This document shows positions 12,457-26,006 of a DNA stretch of 64,000 bases, in pieces. Made by a program: the position numbers and the translations under genes. Numbering within the stretch: the stretch's first letter is position 1; every line of letters begins with the position of its first letter. This stretch comes from Lojkania enalia (Eukaryota; Ascomycota; Dothideomycetes; Pleosporales): contig ML986585.1 in assembly GCA_010094045.1 (NCBI GenBank), positions 671,270 to 735,269 on the forward strand, given 5' to 3'. The notes beneath the pieces are model-generated. The model searched no databases. It worked only from the letters and a program-made list of their open reading frames with translations, and was not told the origin of the DNA.

Positions 12457-14594
12457 TGGGATGTGTTGTATGTGATGTTTGCGGTGGTATTGGGTGGCTG
12501 GGAGTTGGGTTGATTAGAGATTTGGATAGTTCGAGGCGATTTGCATGGCTCATTGTGGTACTAGAGGGAATATAAGGGGAATAAATGATAATACTACACA
12601 AGGCAGATTAATTGCTATGAAATTCTTTTCCTGTTCGGCTCTAGTTTGTGGTCAAGGCCATTAAAATAGGATGTATACGCAAGCCTAGGAACGGAGAGGG
12701 AATAGACTATCGAGAAAAGTACCACTAGATCATGATTGCATGTTTAGTAGACGCAATTAGGTTTCTCAACGACATCTACAAGGAGCTAGAATTGCAAAAA
12801 CAAGATTAGGAGAGAAAGCAAGCCAGATTCGTCGCTTCTTTACTGAGAAACTTGCGGCGGGAAACAAACGGCAAGAAACTGTATCGCCAATTGCCCAGGG
12901 AAAGGAGGCACGATAAGTGAGCGATATACTCGTCAACAAGGGCATTTGTATGGCCGCCCGTCTCTTCATAATACTCGCCTTGGGTCAAGTTGTTCAAAAT
13001 CGTGACTGATATGCCCCGTATATGCAAGGCAGACTTCAATGCGTTGGGACACGTCGATATTACAGCAATTGCTATAAGAGGCCCCCAAACCTAGGTCACT
13101 TGGCAAAAAGAGGGAAGGCACCCTCTCTGTTATGATAGACGGAGAGCAGGTCGGTCGGATACTCAGGCTACAGTGCGTTATCAGTGAACGACGTGGGGGG
13201 AACCTACCAGGAGAGATGTATCATTAGTGTAGCTCCCAAATACCGACATGGATTTTGTTGCCGAGCAGCCTCCGCTATCAGGCAAGCCCGCAATTGAAAC
13301 CGACACGACGAACCGACAGTCTCCCACCCAGATTTCAGTGACCCTGGATGTGGAAAGAATGCAATATTGCAATATCTGGGATTTTCTCGGCCAAGGTATT
13401 GTCTTATGGATCGTGCAGTTTCACTGAACACGCATTTAACTAGCGCTTGCAAAATAGAGTACGGAAGCAGGAGAGTGAAGGAAAGATCAGACTAGTACTC
13501 TTGGGTAGGAAAGGAACGAAATAGATGAAGATACTAAAATGAGAAAATGTTATCCACTTCGATTATAGTTGAGAGTCTACCAGTATAGGAACGATGACAA
13601 GTAGGAATACCGCGGGATCGGACGGGCTTATAGACGGGTACAAGTTATACAGCAACCTACCCCAACGGAATACTCAGAGGAATATTTAATGAGCCTTACG
13701 TCGCTTATCTCGCAGATGAGCGCAGCATCATGGCCTTTTACATAATTTCGAGCCGGTCAAGCGATATAGGGAATGGAAAACGCGGATAGGAAAACGCCCA
13801 TCCTCCAGACCTGGCTAGGAGTATGCCTTGTAAACAAGCTTCTCCCCCCAAGGCCTCAGGGTGTGGGCTGCGATGAGGGAAGCCAAAAGCTAGTCGTCCT
13901 GGCTGCCTGAAGACAAGCACTTGGCGGGGGGCAAAATACTCACCGAATCAGCAAATGAAACAGCGCAAAGAGCGAGCCTGCCATTCCCTTGGTCGTAGGG
14001 TGCCGACTTCCGTGCTGGACGGACTTGTCGGGGAGCAATCCAGAGCGATAGGCTGAGCACGGGGCACACGGGGCTTAGCTAGCGTCTTGGCGGTTGCATG
14101 CCGAGCCTTGGCCCCACAGAGGCGAGCGGAAAACCAAGCATTCCGCGCCGTTTTGGCAACCACCGCAAACCCCCAGCGCCGATCCAGATCGTGCCTTTCG
14201 CAGCCTTACGCGATTTCGTGTCACAACATCACAATAGAAATGCCCGCAGTCGACATCTGGGGACATGTCTGGCCGTCACTTGCGTGCCATGATTAACCGT
14301 GGCCCGTGTTGGCGGTGTGCTGCGGACGGTTCCTTCCCTGGGGACCCTGAATGGGAGTCCACAATGGCCCGATTCTTTGTCAAGGCAAGCTGAATGACGT
14401 ATTGCGCCCGCTCCCCACCAGTTCCAAGATAGCTCCTGCCTTGCCAAGAGATAATGGCTCAGTGGCTTGGCTGTCGCCATCACGCAGCCAACTGTGCGCC
14501 TTCGCGGTCCCCGTTTAAAGGCCATCAATGTCCCCCAGCTCTCGACTGCTTGTTTCCTCCAGCTCCTTAGCACTTTCCCGCCCACCCAACCGCC
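12457..14594. other. Intergenic, 2.1 kb
   Basis: No gene recognised on either strand; frames are short with no domain-like content. A TGGCTCAGTGG string near 14454 resembles a tRNA A-box, but no matching B-box or cloverleaf follows. The C-rich stretch just before 14595 is the probable ENA leader. Confidence 0.5.
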
Positions 14595-17500
14595 ATGGGG
14601 AAGAAGAACCAGCCTTCGCTCGAGAGCCATGTTTCCGGACAGTCTAACAAGCCGCTCTCTCGGCCCGCACACGCCCTCTCCTACGGCCAGGTCATCGAAG
14701 AGACCAAGTGCGATCCCGAAGACGGCCTCACCTTGGCTGAGGCCAAGTCTCGTCACGATGAATACGGTCCTAACGATATAGGCAATGAGGGCGGAGTACA
14801 GCCGGGCAAGATTCTGCTCCGTCAAGTAGCCAATGCAATGACTTTGGTACGCCTAAGCCTTTTGTTTGCATCAATTATTGACAATGTTCTAATATTTTGC
14901 TTCTTCCTAGGTCCTAATTCTTGGAATGGCTGTCAGCTTTGCAATCAAGTCTTGGATTGAAGGTGGTGTAGTAACCGCCATCATTATCCTAAACGTCGTC
15001 ATTGGATTCTGGCAAGAGTTCAATGCTGAAAAGACAATGTCCTCGTTGCGATCACTTAGTTCGCCGACGGCATCTGCAGTTCGCGATGGAAAAACTGAAA
15101 CGATTCCGACGGTCGAAATTGTGCCTGGTGACTTGGTGGAAATGAAGAGTGGTGATACGGTTCCAGCAGATGTTCGGTTAGTATGACGCAATCCTTACAG
15201 GGGTTCGACGCTAATAATTCCAGTCTGATTGAGGCAGTCAACTTTGAGACAGATGAGGCGCTTCTAACCGGCGAATCTCTACCGGTCTTGAAAGACGCGG
15301 ACGCTACATTTGAGGATGATACTGGTCCGGGTGATCGTCTAAATGTTGCCTTCAGCTCTTCGACCGTCACGAAGGGACGGGCCCGCGGGGTTGTTTTTGC
15401 AACTGGCATGTATACCGAGATCGGAACTATCGCTGCCGCCCTTCGACAGAAGGGATCCCGACGCCGTCCTGTGAAGCGCAAGCCTGATGGCTCTGCCAAG
15501 CCTCATCGATATGCTCAAGCTTGGACTCTGACGGCCACCGATGCTATTGGTCATTTCCTTGGTGTCAATGTTGGAACCCCCCTTCAGAAGAAACTCTCCC
15601 GTCTTGCACTACTCCTCTTTGGCATCGCTGTCATATGCGCAATCATCGTCATGGCCGCCAACAGTTTTGTGGGTGAACAAGATGTCATCATCTACGCTGT
15701 TGCAACAGGTCTCAGTATGATCCCTGCGTCTCTTATCGTCGTTTTGACAATCACAATGGCCGCCGGAACAAAGCGAATGGTGGAGAGGCATGTTATTGTC
15801 CGCAACTTGAAGTCATTGGAAGCCCTGGGTGCGGTTACAGGTAAGCCACCCTTTCCTACTACACTCGTCAAGACCTTCTAACATATGGGATAGACATTTG
15901 CTCGGATAAAACTGGCACACTGACCCAAGGCAAGATGGTTGCAAAGAAAGCTTGGATCCCTGCCAAAGGAACCTATTCAGTGGGAACTACAGATTCTCCG
16001 TTCAACCCAACAGTTGGTGATCTGAGCTTCACTGCTAAACCACCCCGGCAAATTGACTTCAACAACACTAACGAGGATAAACCTCAAACTTATGAGGAAT
16101 TGCTTGAAAACAATCAGCATCTCGTCGAATACCTCAAAGTTGCTTCTCTCGCAAATCTTGCCCACGTTCACGAGACGCATAATGGAGACTGGAATGCGCG
16201 TGGTGACCCCACGGAAATTGCCATCCAGGTTTTCGCATCCCGATTCGACTGGAATCGTCTTAAATACATGCAGAACGACAATCCCCAGTGGAAGCAACTT
16301 GCCGAGTTCCCATTCGACTCTGATGTTAAGAAGATGTCTGTGATCTTCGAAGAAGTCAAAAGCGGTGAAAAGCACGTGTTTACCAAGGGTGCTGTTGAAC
16401 GAATCATTTATTCCTGTGACTCCATCTATCATGGAGACGGCGTGGAACCCCAAGAAATGACAGATGAAACCCGCGAGGACATCCTCCGCAATATGGAAGC
16501 CCTCGCGAGTCTAGGTTTGAGAGTTCTTGCCTTGGCGAGCAAGAGGTGGGAAGGTACCGTTACCAAAGGCGAAGAGATCGATAGGAATGGTGTTGAGGAA
16601 CATCTAACTTTCCGAGGTCTTGTCGGCCTCTACGACCCTCCCCGTCCTGAGTCAGCTCGATCTGTCCGCCAGTGTCAGAAGGCTGGTATTCAAGTGCATA
16701 TGCTGACTGGTGATCACCCTGGAACCGCACGGGCCATCGCTGGCGAAGTCGGCATCTTGCCATCGAACATGTCTACCCTCTCCAAGGACGTTGCGGATGC
16801 CATGGTTATGACAGCTACACAATTCGATAAATTGTCAGACGACGAAATCGACAATCTCCCACTTCTGCCACTAGTTATCGCCCGATGCGCGCCCAATACA
16901 AAGGTCCGCATGATCGACGCCTTACACCGAAGGAAGTGCTTCGCCGCTATGACTGGGGATGGCGTTAACGACTCTCCATCCCTCAAGCGTGCAGATGTTG
17001 GCATCGGCATGGGCACTGGGTCCGACGTGGCTAAGGATGCATCAGACATTGTGTTGACTGATGACAACTTCGCCTCTATTCTCAACGCCATCGAGGAAGG
17101 CCGTCGCATGTTCGATAATATCCAGAAATTTGTTTTGCATCTGCTAGCCCAGAACATTTCTCAGGCTTGCACCTTGCTCATCGGCCTCGCGTTCAAAGAC
17201 TCAAGCAACACCTCAGTATTCCCACTTTCGCCAGTCGAGGTTATGTGGATTATCATGATCACGTCTGGTATTCCAGACATGGGTCTCGGTTTCGAAGTTG
17301 CTGCTCCAGACATCTTGGTCCGGCCACCTCAAGACGTACGTCCTTCCCCTTGTTGTCCTTATTTTGAACATGTGCTGATCTTGCTAGTTAAAACGCGGAA
17401 TCTTCACGCTAGAAATCATGGTGGATATGGTAGTCTACGGTGTGTGGGTTACTATTCTGTGCCTTTGTTCTTTCGTTCTCGTCCTATACGCATGGGGCGA

Positions 17501-18008
17501 CGGCAACCTTGGAAGCAACTGCAACGATTCGTATTCTGCAGATTGCGATACCGTTTTCCGAGCCCGAGCCACATGCTTCGCATGTTTAACCTGGTTCTCA
17601 CTGTTCCTTGCCTGGCAGATGGTTGACTTGCGCCGCTCCTTCTTCCGCATGCAGCCGGGCTCCAAGAAATACTTCACACAATGGATGTTCGATGTGTGGC
17701 GCAATAAGTTCCTCTTCTTCGCCATCATGGCGGGCTTCATCACAATTTTCCCGGTATTGTATATTCCGGTTATCAATGATTACGTGTTCAAGCACAAGGG
17801 CATTAGCTGGGAATGGGGAATTGTGTTTATTGCAACGATTCTATTTTTCCTGGGAGTTGAGAGCTGGAAGTGGGGTAAGCGAGTGTTCTTCAGGCGGAGG
17901 GACGCCAAAAAGGGAACAGGCAGGAGGGGTAGTATCGATCTCGAACAGAGGGTGTTCTCGAGATATATGTCAACGGGCGTGAGCTCGGATGACGAGGAGA
18001 AGAGATGA
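14595..18008 (+). CDS. ENA: ENA-type P-type ATPase (group IID Na+/K+ efflux pump)
   Basis: Plasma-membrane pump that expels Na+ (or K+) using ATP, central to salt and alkaline-pH tolerance. Exons 14595-14846, 14911-15176, 15224-15840, 15894-17335 and 17388-18008 give about 1065 residues, the usual ENA length. The N-terminal cation-ATPase domain is followed by TM1-2, the actuator motif TGES (188-191), TM3-4, the phosphorylation motif DKTGTLTQG with Asp383, a nucleotide-binding domain, and the hinge motif TGDGVND (732-738). A C-terminal TM bundle follows. The short non-conserved first exon and a TM region starting with VLILGMAVSFAIK suit fungal ENA rather than SERCA or PMR1. Intron 2 uses GTTAGT at 15177 so that DVR joins LIEAVNFETDEALLTGES. 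All catalytic motifs are intact. Confidence 0.96.
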
Positions 18009-19286
18009 GCAATTAATCAATACCACAGCGGGAAACGTCGGGAGAGCTAATTGCATTTTGGGGCTATTTCATAGCTTACGATTTTGAAAGGTGTTTTATT
18101 AGGCGAGGTTTATATTGATCATGTCCGCCGCACAAGAGTAATGCATTCTGTACGATACCTATCACATTGCATATCAAATATTCATGCAAGCCAATTAAGG
18201 AGCTTTCCGGAATTTTGAATTAGGTTTCAAGTGACGACTAGCAAATCACGTCTCATCTCATCCCGATCCTAAGACCAGGAATGCGCACATGATGCCTAGA
18301 AACCCCTCCGATACGATCACAATGCCCCTCCAAGATCTTCGCTCACACCACCCACTGATAGCCCAGCCCAGCCCGGTCCAGCCGAATTCAGCCACATATC
18401 GCGACAACACCAAAGCCACCGTCCACGTCCTCTCATTGTGATTATATCCATCTATCTAAATGAAACAGTCACCACCGTCACACCGTCACACACCACTCTC
18501 CCTTTCCCTATAACTCAAAAGCCCCGGAAACCGCCGGCCGACACAAGCCGATGGATTCCCACCCCGCCCCGCTACCTTCCTTGGCGCGGAACGCGGCGCC
18601 AAGATACGATTCGCGTCGGCCAATCTAGAAAGAAAATGTTGTGCTTGGCGGATCCACTTGATGCAGGGATTTTTCTTTGTATGTGGCTGCGGGGTGCGTG
18701 AGCCTAGAGGTTTAGCTTGGTGGAGGGTTGAGGATGGGTAGGAGGGGATTGCAATCACCGTGGGAGAGGAGAGAGAGGGAAAGAGGTGTTTAGATGGGGA
18801 GGCGAGGTGTAGATTACGAAAGCACATAGATGCAAGTACGCATGTGCCTGGATACTTAACCATTTATGAACATATGCCCATGACACGACGCATAACGTGA
18901 CCCACCCAGCACCCTTGGCACGCCAAGTCAAAGCTGAGAAACCCGCAAGAAAGAGAGGCGTTACTGGTACCGGGCTGTGCATTCAATGGGAGCCGGTAAC
19001 AAGTGGAGTGAGCTGCCCCTGTCCGCAGGTTTCCGCGATGGTTCGCTGCTCGTATGAGGAGAGTTTGGCTTTGCCCCTTGTGTATATTAGCGGCGGGAGG
19101 AACGTATGCTGTTTTTGTTCACCTGTAGAAGCACACATTTCGAAGACTCACATTTTTTTGCAGAGTTGGCTAGCCGACGAATACTACATCGACTATTTAC
19201 AAACGTCCAGGACGTACGCACATCACCATTGCGAAGAATCATAAACGCATCTTCCCGAAACCGGCGGACTCGTATTATTATCAGTC
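18009..19286. other. Intergenic, 1.3 kb
   Basis: No gene recognised. Contains short degenerate repeats of CCCAGCC type near 18362-18380 and the leader of the RING gene at its end. Confidence 0.5.
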
Positions 19287-20152
19287 ATGCCCGTCATACT
19301 AGCACGTACGGCGCTCGACACGATGCACCATCTCAACGTAGCGAAGAGGCAGCGGGGCGAGGAGCAAGACAGCGCGAAATATATGTCGCCGGCGACGATA
19401 GGGTTCTTAGTTCCGCTATTTGTGGTTTTTATTTTTGGGCCTTTGTGAGTGGTTTATTTACTTCGCTCCATATTCCTGTATATATATTGCATTGCGATGG
19501 CTAACATACTATCCCAGCTTATGCATATACTTTGTGCGCAATCGACGAACGGCTCGGATACAGCACCGGCTCAATTCGACGCCGCCAGCGCTACGACGCA
19601 AGGAAGCGAGGAAGATGCTCGAAGGTCTTGCCGCTGTGTCCATTATTTCGAAGGATGATAAGCATAAGTGTATGGCATCAGTAGATGAGAGGAGTACTGC
19701 GAATCGTGTTTCTGTGACCGATGACGATTGGTGAGTGACTTTGCCGTGACTATGACATCCTGTATGAGACTAACGACTGCATCAGCGCGATATGCCTGTC
19801 GACTCTCCATGCGCCGTCACACCCAGAGCCTGCAAAGGTGGTTGAAACAACTGGGACGGCCAAAGTCTTGGAACGCTTGCCGCCTAGTAGAACGCCTTCG
19901 ATATCGGAGCAGTCAATAGCCGAGAAGGAAGGAATATCAAAACTAGAAGTCTGCGGTCACGAATTCCATGCCGAATGCCTGATATCGTGGTTCCTGGTAC
20001 GAAAATATTCCTGTCCAATTTGTCGCGCTGTCTACTTTGCCCCGGCAGAGGAGAAGAGAAAGAGTCAGGACAGACTGAGGGAAGGCACACAAACCTCGAG
20101 CCAGAGCCATCGAAACGAACAGCATGAACTTCGGCAAAGAGAGGATGTTTGA
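19287..20152 (+). CDS. Membrane RING-H2 protein, probable E3 ubiquitin ligase
   Basis: Exons 19287-19444, 19518-19730 and 19786-20152 give about 245 residues. One transmembrane segment lies at about 38-60, followed by an Arg/Lys-rich region. A C-terminal RING-H2 has Cys124, Cys127, Cys180, His182, His185, Cys188, Cys200 and Cys203. The pair of splice junctions is supported because joining TG to C creates the first zinc ligand (CAIC). The gap of 52 residues between Cys127 and Cys180 is longer than the usual 9-39; it is Ser/Pro/Glu-rich and looks like an insert in the first zinc loop. The protein would place ubiquitin on substrates at an internal membrane. Substrates cannot be told from the sequence. 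Confidence 0.87.
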
Positions 20153-23100
20153 ACGTTGTCTGTTTGTCTACACTTCAATGTCATGCTACTCTCGCACATT
20201 GGAGACATCTAGATTTGCTACGTCTGTTGGTTGAGAAGAACCGGGCCACAAAATAAATGTCCCGTGGCATCATCAAGGAGCCTCTGAAAGAGATCATCTA
20301 ATCAAGACATCATACCTCCAAGGTGCGCTTTGTACAGAGGTTTCCATATTCAACAAGTGCTTTTCGCACTCATTCAAGCGAAATCGATGAGACCCGGTTC
20401 GAATATGCAAGGAAAGAACTGGAAAGTTTCATGCATTCCCGGGAGCCGATGTCTCGAAAGAGAATTCATTCCTCAGAGTCCGCAGTTGACGTAAAAAACA
20501 TTCAATGCCGTGGGTGAAGGATTGGACGTAAACGTGAGTGCATACATCAGCGAGATGATGGAGAGCCATAATGTAGGAGAGGGTCGTCCTAGAGCAGATT
20601 GCACAAATTAGGTAGCGGAACTTCCCATTCGAGAAACCTTAGCTTTTCGATAAACACTTACTAGAAATCGTAATCATTCCTTGTGGCCCTGGTCATATTG
20701 TTGTAACTCGATGACGAAGTGTGATGCAAGGACTAGGTTCCCCCCTCACACTAGTCACAATGCTGACCTCCGCTGGCTGTGATTCGCGACATTGTTATAG
20801 ATCCCGTATCTCCTAGTAGTAGGTACGAGTATCAGTGCTGTCAACTACGGCATCAGCAAGTGTGTTAACGGGTTGCATTATCTACTCGGGTCACCAGCGC
20901 ATCACCTTTGGAACGTATAATCTTAGCGGCGGAAATTAGACGATTTGACCCGTCTATTCCCAAGGATGAGGTGGAGCGATTGTTCCGGAAACCAAGGGAC
21001 GCGGTTGTCTCAAGAACCAATTGTGTCAAATGCAAAGGATCGCTATGGTGAGAATGCTAGTCTCATGGTCTCTAGCTTGAGCTGACTTACGTTAAGTCCT
21101 TTGCTATATTGGATAAATAGGCTGTACAACGCTAGGCTACACATTTATTCCTGACTGGATGATCAGATGCCGATATGTCAGTGGAGCTATTTCAAGCTTT
21201 ATCTCGAAGGTCCTATAGTTCTTTATCCATAAAAAAGCCAAGGTGCGACCAGAAGACGCTGCTCCGCTCCTTTTAGTCCATGATTAGCTAGCCGCTTTCT
21301 ACGAATTCAGCGACCCTCCCCGGACTATAGACTTTAAATCCTAACGACAATAGAATGCTATGAAACCGCTACTTAAACATAGAGGTGACAAGGATCCCGT
21401 ATTCAACCAGGCCACGCGTTCGCTACCGGGCTAGACTTTGCAAGACACTGCATGTAAGTACCAATGCTTTCATGCAGAGACAAGATACAGCAAACACGTA
21501 CATGGCGCAAGCTAGTGACTCGGGGTAGTGGTTCCTTTATGAAGCTTGTAAAGCGGTCTATACCAATGTGTCCTGGAGCTCCTCCGGAGGGCACAAGTCT
21601 GAATCAAAACGAGTAGAAGGCCTTCGAACGTGCTCTGTAGTTCATGGGGAAACCGCTTAATGAAGGCTGCATGTGATACGCGATTGATATGCGGACGAGG
21701 CCGCAAATAATCGGACTAGCTTTCAATCGCAACCCCGTCGGAATAATGTTGTTAGTTAGAAGGACATGGAATTGGTAGATCCGCACCTTCGTACTTCGAC
21801 GCTCGAAGACGACGAATTCTCGAACAATCTCTACACAATACTGAGCCTGTATTTCTTTACGCCTCCCTCGATCATGCCATTCATTCTTGTTATTACAATA
21901 ATGCTCGGTATGAGATGTACACCGAGTTTAATGCAAAAGGGGAGAATCTGGTCAGGGTGCCCCCCCAGGCGTAAGAAGTTCCCATCTAACGCGTATCCTG
22001 CGCTAGCAGCCGGGGCAAAGACGACCAGCAATCTCCAGTAGTTTAAAGGTAAGAGATATTGTTGGGAATAGAGGTAATAGAGGTTGATAGAATCGAAGAA
22101 CGCGATTATGAAGGCCAATTTGCGTGCATGGAGGTCGCCGACGACATCTACGATTTCTTTGCGACGTTTTATAATCCGTAGAGCTCATCCTACCGTGACT
22201 CATGGGAAGGGCTTCGAGCTATCCAATGTAGAATCCACCTGTTCGACCACCTCCTGTAGTCAATGACATTCTAGTGTGCAAATCCGCCCGCACTTTTCGT
22301 AGTGGACTGATTCCGGCACACCCATGGCGTCGTTTCGCGGGTTTGACCGGTTTCATGTCTAGTTGACTTATTCAGTTTTCGCCAGGACGCTGTATCACTG
22401 TCCTGAGATTTTGATTCTCGTGTTCATGCCATATTGACTCTGCCGCCTACATCTGTTGTTGCACAGGTTACTGCACAGCCAATTACGGACACAGGTGACA
22501 GAAAACGATCTTTGGCTGTGCCTCCCCTGGCTGATGGCTTGTGTTCCGTCGCATGCTGTCTCGTGCTGTGGCGTACGCAAGGGCTTATCGAAGTGAATCG
22601 CATAAGACGGGTCTCCGGATTGAGCGGTTGGAAGAAGAAACTTAGGCCGAGTAGCCCACAATCATGCGCCAAAGTCTCGGGATGCAGTCTCTTTAGGAAG
22701 TGAGCACCCACCAATCTGCCATCCAAGGCCATTGAGACGCACGGTAGGGCCTTTGGCGCCGAATATGAACTGTAGTACGGCTGTTGAAACACCTGCCACA
22801 GGGAGCGTGTTCCAGACCCAGGTCTCTGCCCTGGAGGCTGAGAAATGCAGTTCGACAACAAGAGCTGAGGGGCGTCCGGCGAAGTGTGTGAAGCTGGATG
22901 AAGTGTACACTGTAGAAGAGATGGTCTTAAGCATGTGGAGGTGGGCAGGCGCGGTCTGATCCCGTGAGCAGGCGTTCCGCAAGGGCGCATCGCAAGCGGT
23001 CAGCAGCCAATGAAGGCGGCAGGAGAGATCCCAAATTTCCGAACGTGGAGCGTAGTGAACAGGCCCCACGATAGATAGAGTAGACACCCCTTTTCATGGG

Positions 23101-23364
23101 GAACACCAGGGTCTATGAACTGCTCTCGGTCTCGCTGCTGTCGCGTCAGCCCTGTCTCCCCAATTGCACTTGAGGAGCTGCAATTGACGCTGCAGAAGCA
23201 CCCCCGTCCTTCATAGTAGCGAACGGTTTGCGACCCGCAGCGACTTGCGACTCCTCGACGCCCGAGGGCGACCGCGCGCGCGACGCCTCATTTCCCTCAC
23301 GAGCCTAGGCGGAACTCATCTCCGACAAGCACTTCATGACACCTGGTTGCGAAAGCCCACCGCC
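20153..23364. other. Gene-free 3.2 kb between RING and TBC genes
   Basis: No recognisable gene, repeat or transposon end. Open frames are short and of unnatural composition; the longest, 22424-22990 minus, is Arg/Ser/Pro-rich without motifs. The TBC frame is open upstream to 23245 but starts there with TTG, so about 23200-23364 is probably the TBC leader. Confidence 0.45.
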
Positions 23365-26006
23365 ATGAGAGAGGAGGCTGCTGCCACCCCTGGCGGTGAC
23401 AGCGCCGTGGAGACGTTGCAGCAACACGCACCACCGGCCGAAGACAGCAATGACAGCAGCCACCGGACGCCCGCGACATCGAGTGCAAAGAACGCGACCA
23501 GATCCAAGTCGCAAACGTCTCGCGCATGGCTCAGCAGTGTGCGCCGGCCGAAGACGTCGCCAGGACCAAAGCCGCCTCTGTTCAAGAGCCCATTGCTATC
23601 CAATGCTGAGGCTCGGCGTGACTCGGGCTTGGCGACGTCCAACTCTATAGGTAGCATCGACCAGACATCGAGCAACTACACCCCTTCGTCGCCCACCAGC
23701 CTGCGCAAGACACCAAGCCTTCCGACCATCATCGTTCAGGATGAGGCGCCGTCACGAGCAAGCAACGGCACCATCCACAGTGACGGCGAGCACGACCAGC
23801 CAGAGACAAGCCCCCAAAGCGAATTCCAGGGCATAGATACCATCATCCCGACGGGCGGCTTCGACGACCTCACTTCACCCACCCAAGTCTCGTTCTCCAA
23901 GCGAGGGAGCATGCTTCTCGGTGGCAAGAAGGCAAACAAGATGAACAACCAGCTGGCCTGCGTCGATGAAGGAGCGGCCGAGTCCGCGCCTCCCTCCAAT
24001 CCCCAGACCGCCACGCCGCCGCCACAGACCGAACAGACACAGACCGAGCAGAAGCAAAGCAATAATGGACAGGATGAGCTGTCAACGCTGGCCATGTCAC
24101 GCCTTTCGCCTCGGTCGCCGTCGCGCTTTTCCGCGCGCGGCAGGGTGGTGAGCAGCCGGGTGTTGTCGGCAGATGAAATGATGCTGTCGCGCAAGGTCCG
24201 CGCCATGTACAGGCATGGAAACGAGGGTGCTGCCGAGTGGGATGATCTAGAGGAAGAACGGGAGGGCACGCTCAATAGCTTCGCAGATACCAGCAGTGTC
24301 ACCGGCACCCCCGCGAATGCGTCGTCTTTAACGGTGGACAAGCAACGGGAGGATGCAAGATCGCTCGCTAGTTCTAGGAGAGGGAGCTCGATCATAAAGG
24401 AGCCAACAGAAACTGCTGGCGGAGTCGAAGATTGGGCCGATCTTGACGGGGACGAAGTGGACCGATACGGCTTTATCATTCCGAAGAAGATGGGATCACG
24501 AGGTTCCTCAAGTGCTGATGGACCTGACGAGCCTCGGATACAACGAGTCTCAACCGCGCTCCAGCTTGTAGCTGAGGAACCCAGAAGGCGGGGCATTGGA
24601 CGTAGTGTATCAAAGGCGCGCTCCTCGCGATCAACCAACCAAAGGACCATATCGCCCCGGAGGCGGAAATCCCAAAGGTCTTCTCGTGTAGCAGGGTCTA
24701 TATACTCGAGTCAAACCGTAAGGAGCCGTGGCACGCCGCAGAGGCAGCTAAGATATGCCGCCAATCGATTCCCACACAACAAAGACAGGCGGTTGATGGA
24801 CGAAGCAAGTGACATGCTTAAACTGCCCCCAGGTCTTGCAGAAGTAGCAGAGCAGCAAGACGGAGGACGGGTAGCGCAGGCCATGAAAGCCAAAGAGATT
24901 GAGCGGGAAGAGAAATGGCGAAAGATGGCTAGAATAGTACAGCCAACGACTAAGGGCGGAGGCATGATGTTCGAGTTCAACGTCAGGGACCCAAAGCTCA
25001 TCTCTAGGACATGGAAAGGTATTCCTGATCGATGGCGAGCAACAGCCTGGTATGCATTCCTAGCGGAGAGCGCCAAAACGACAAGCGGCAGCCCTACGGA
25101 CGAGGAATTGATTGAGAGCTTCTACGAGCTACAAGAGGAAGGCTCCCCAGATGACATGCAAATCGACGTCGACGTTCCTCGAACTATCAGCAGACACATT
25201 ATGTTTAGAAGACGTTATCGAGGAGGGTAGGTTCTCATATTCCTCCCGTGGTTCGTAGCTAATAACATCTAGACAACGACTTCTGTTTCGCGTGCTCCAC
25301 GCGATGTCACTATATCTACCAGACACTGGATATGTTCAAGGAATGGCGGCACTAGCCGCAACCCTCCTCTGCTACTACGAAGAGGATAAGGCTTTCGTCA
25401 TGCTAGTCCGTCTGTGGATGCTCCGAGGTCTCGAAAGACTCTATGAGTCGGGCTTCACCGGACTGATGGATGCTCTAGAGGACTTCGAAAAGAATTGGCT
25501 AAAGGGGGGAGACGTGGCCAAGAAACTGGTAAGTTCAGGCATCTCCTTCCCCAGTCAGTCCTCATAATCAAGTGGCTGGAGGGTGCTTGGGCGGATACTC
25601 GATCTTCCCGCTCAAGTGATTATATGCATTCAAGGCGTCCGCTAATCCGTGTACACAGGAAGAACTAGGCATTACATCGACAGCCTACGGTACACGATGG
25701 TATCTTACATTATTCAACTATTCACTCCCTTTCCCGGCGCAACTCCGTGTGTGGGATGTGTTTATGTTGTTAGGCGACGCTTTGAATTCGAACTCGCCAT
25801 CATCGGAGTTCAATGGAGATTTAGACGTGCTGCATGCAACATCTGCAGCATTGATCGACGCAACTAGGGAGATTTTACTAGATTCGGACTTCGAAAACGC
25901 AATGAAGGTGTTGACGTCCTGGATCCCAATCAACGACGAGGACCTCTTGATGAGAGTGGCAAAGGCCGAATACAAGATGCGGAAGAAGCGGGCCACTGCA
26001 GGCTGA
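23365..26006 (+). CDS. TBC-domain Rab GTPase-activating protein
   Basis: Activates GTP hydrolysis on a Rab GTPase in membrane traffic. Exons 23365-25226, 25273-25528 and 25659-26006, with matched phases, give about 821 residues. The N-terminal 520 residues are disordered, rich in Ser/Pro/Thr and charged residues. The TBC domain follows, starting near 545 with FEFNVRDPKLISR and WKGIPDRWR. The arginine finger sits in IDVDVPRT (Arg606) and the glutamine finger in YVQGM (Gln643). The later TBC motifs LYESGF, YGTRWYLTLF and RVWDVFMLLGD are all joined across introns. Both catalytic residues are present, so the GAP should be active. The start is the first in-frame ATG. The second intron is long (130 nt) with clear GTAAGT and CACAG ends. 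The target Rab is not predictable; the layout is closest to Gyp5/Gyp1-like families. Confidence 0.93.

Noticed and set aside
14453..14530. tRNA gene suggested by an A-box-like TGGCTCAGTGG
   Set aside because: No B-box (GGTTCRANNCC) at the right distance and no acceptor or anticodon stem.
22424..22990. 188-residue minus-strand frame
   Set aside because: Pro/Ser/Arg-rich with no fold-like pattern, no splice context and no family resemblance.
23736..24650. 304-residue frame antisense to the TBC gene
   Set aside because: Mirror of the Ser-rich disordered N-terminus; no motif.
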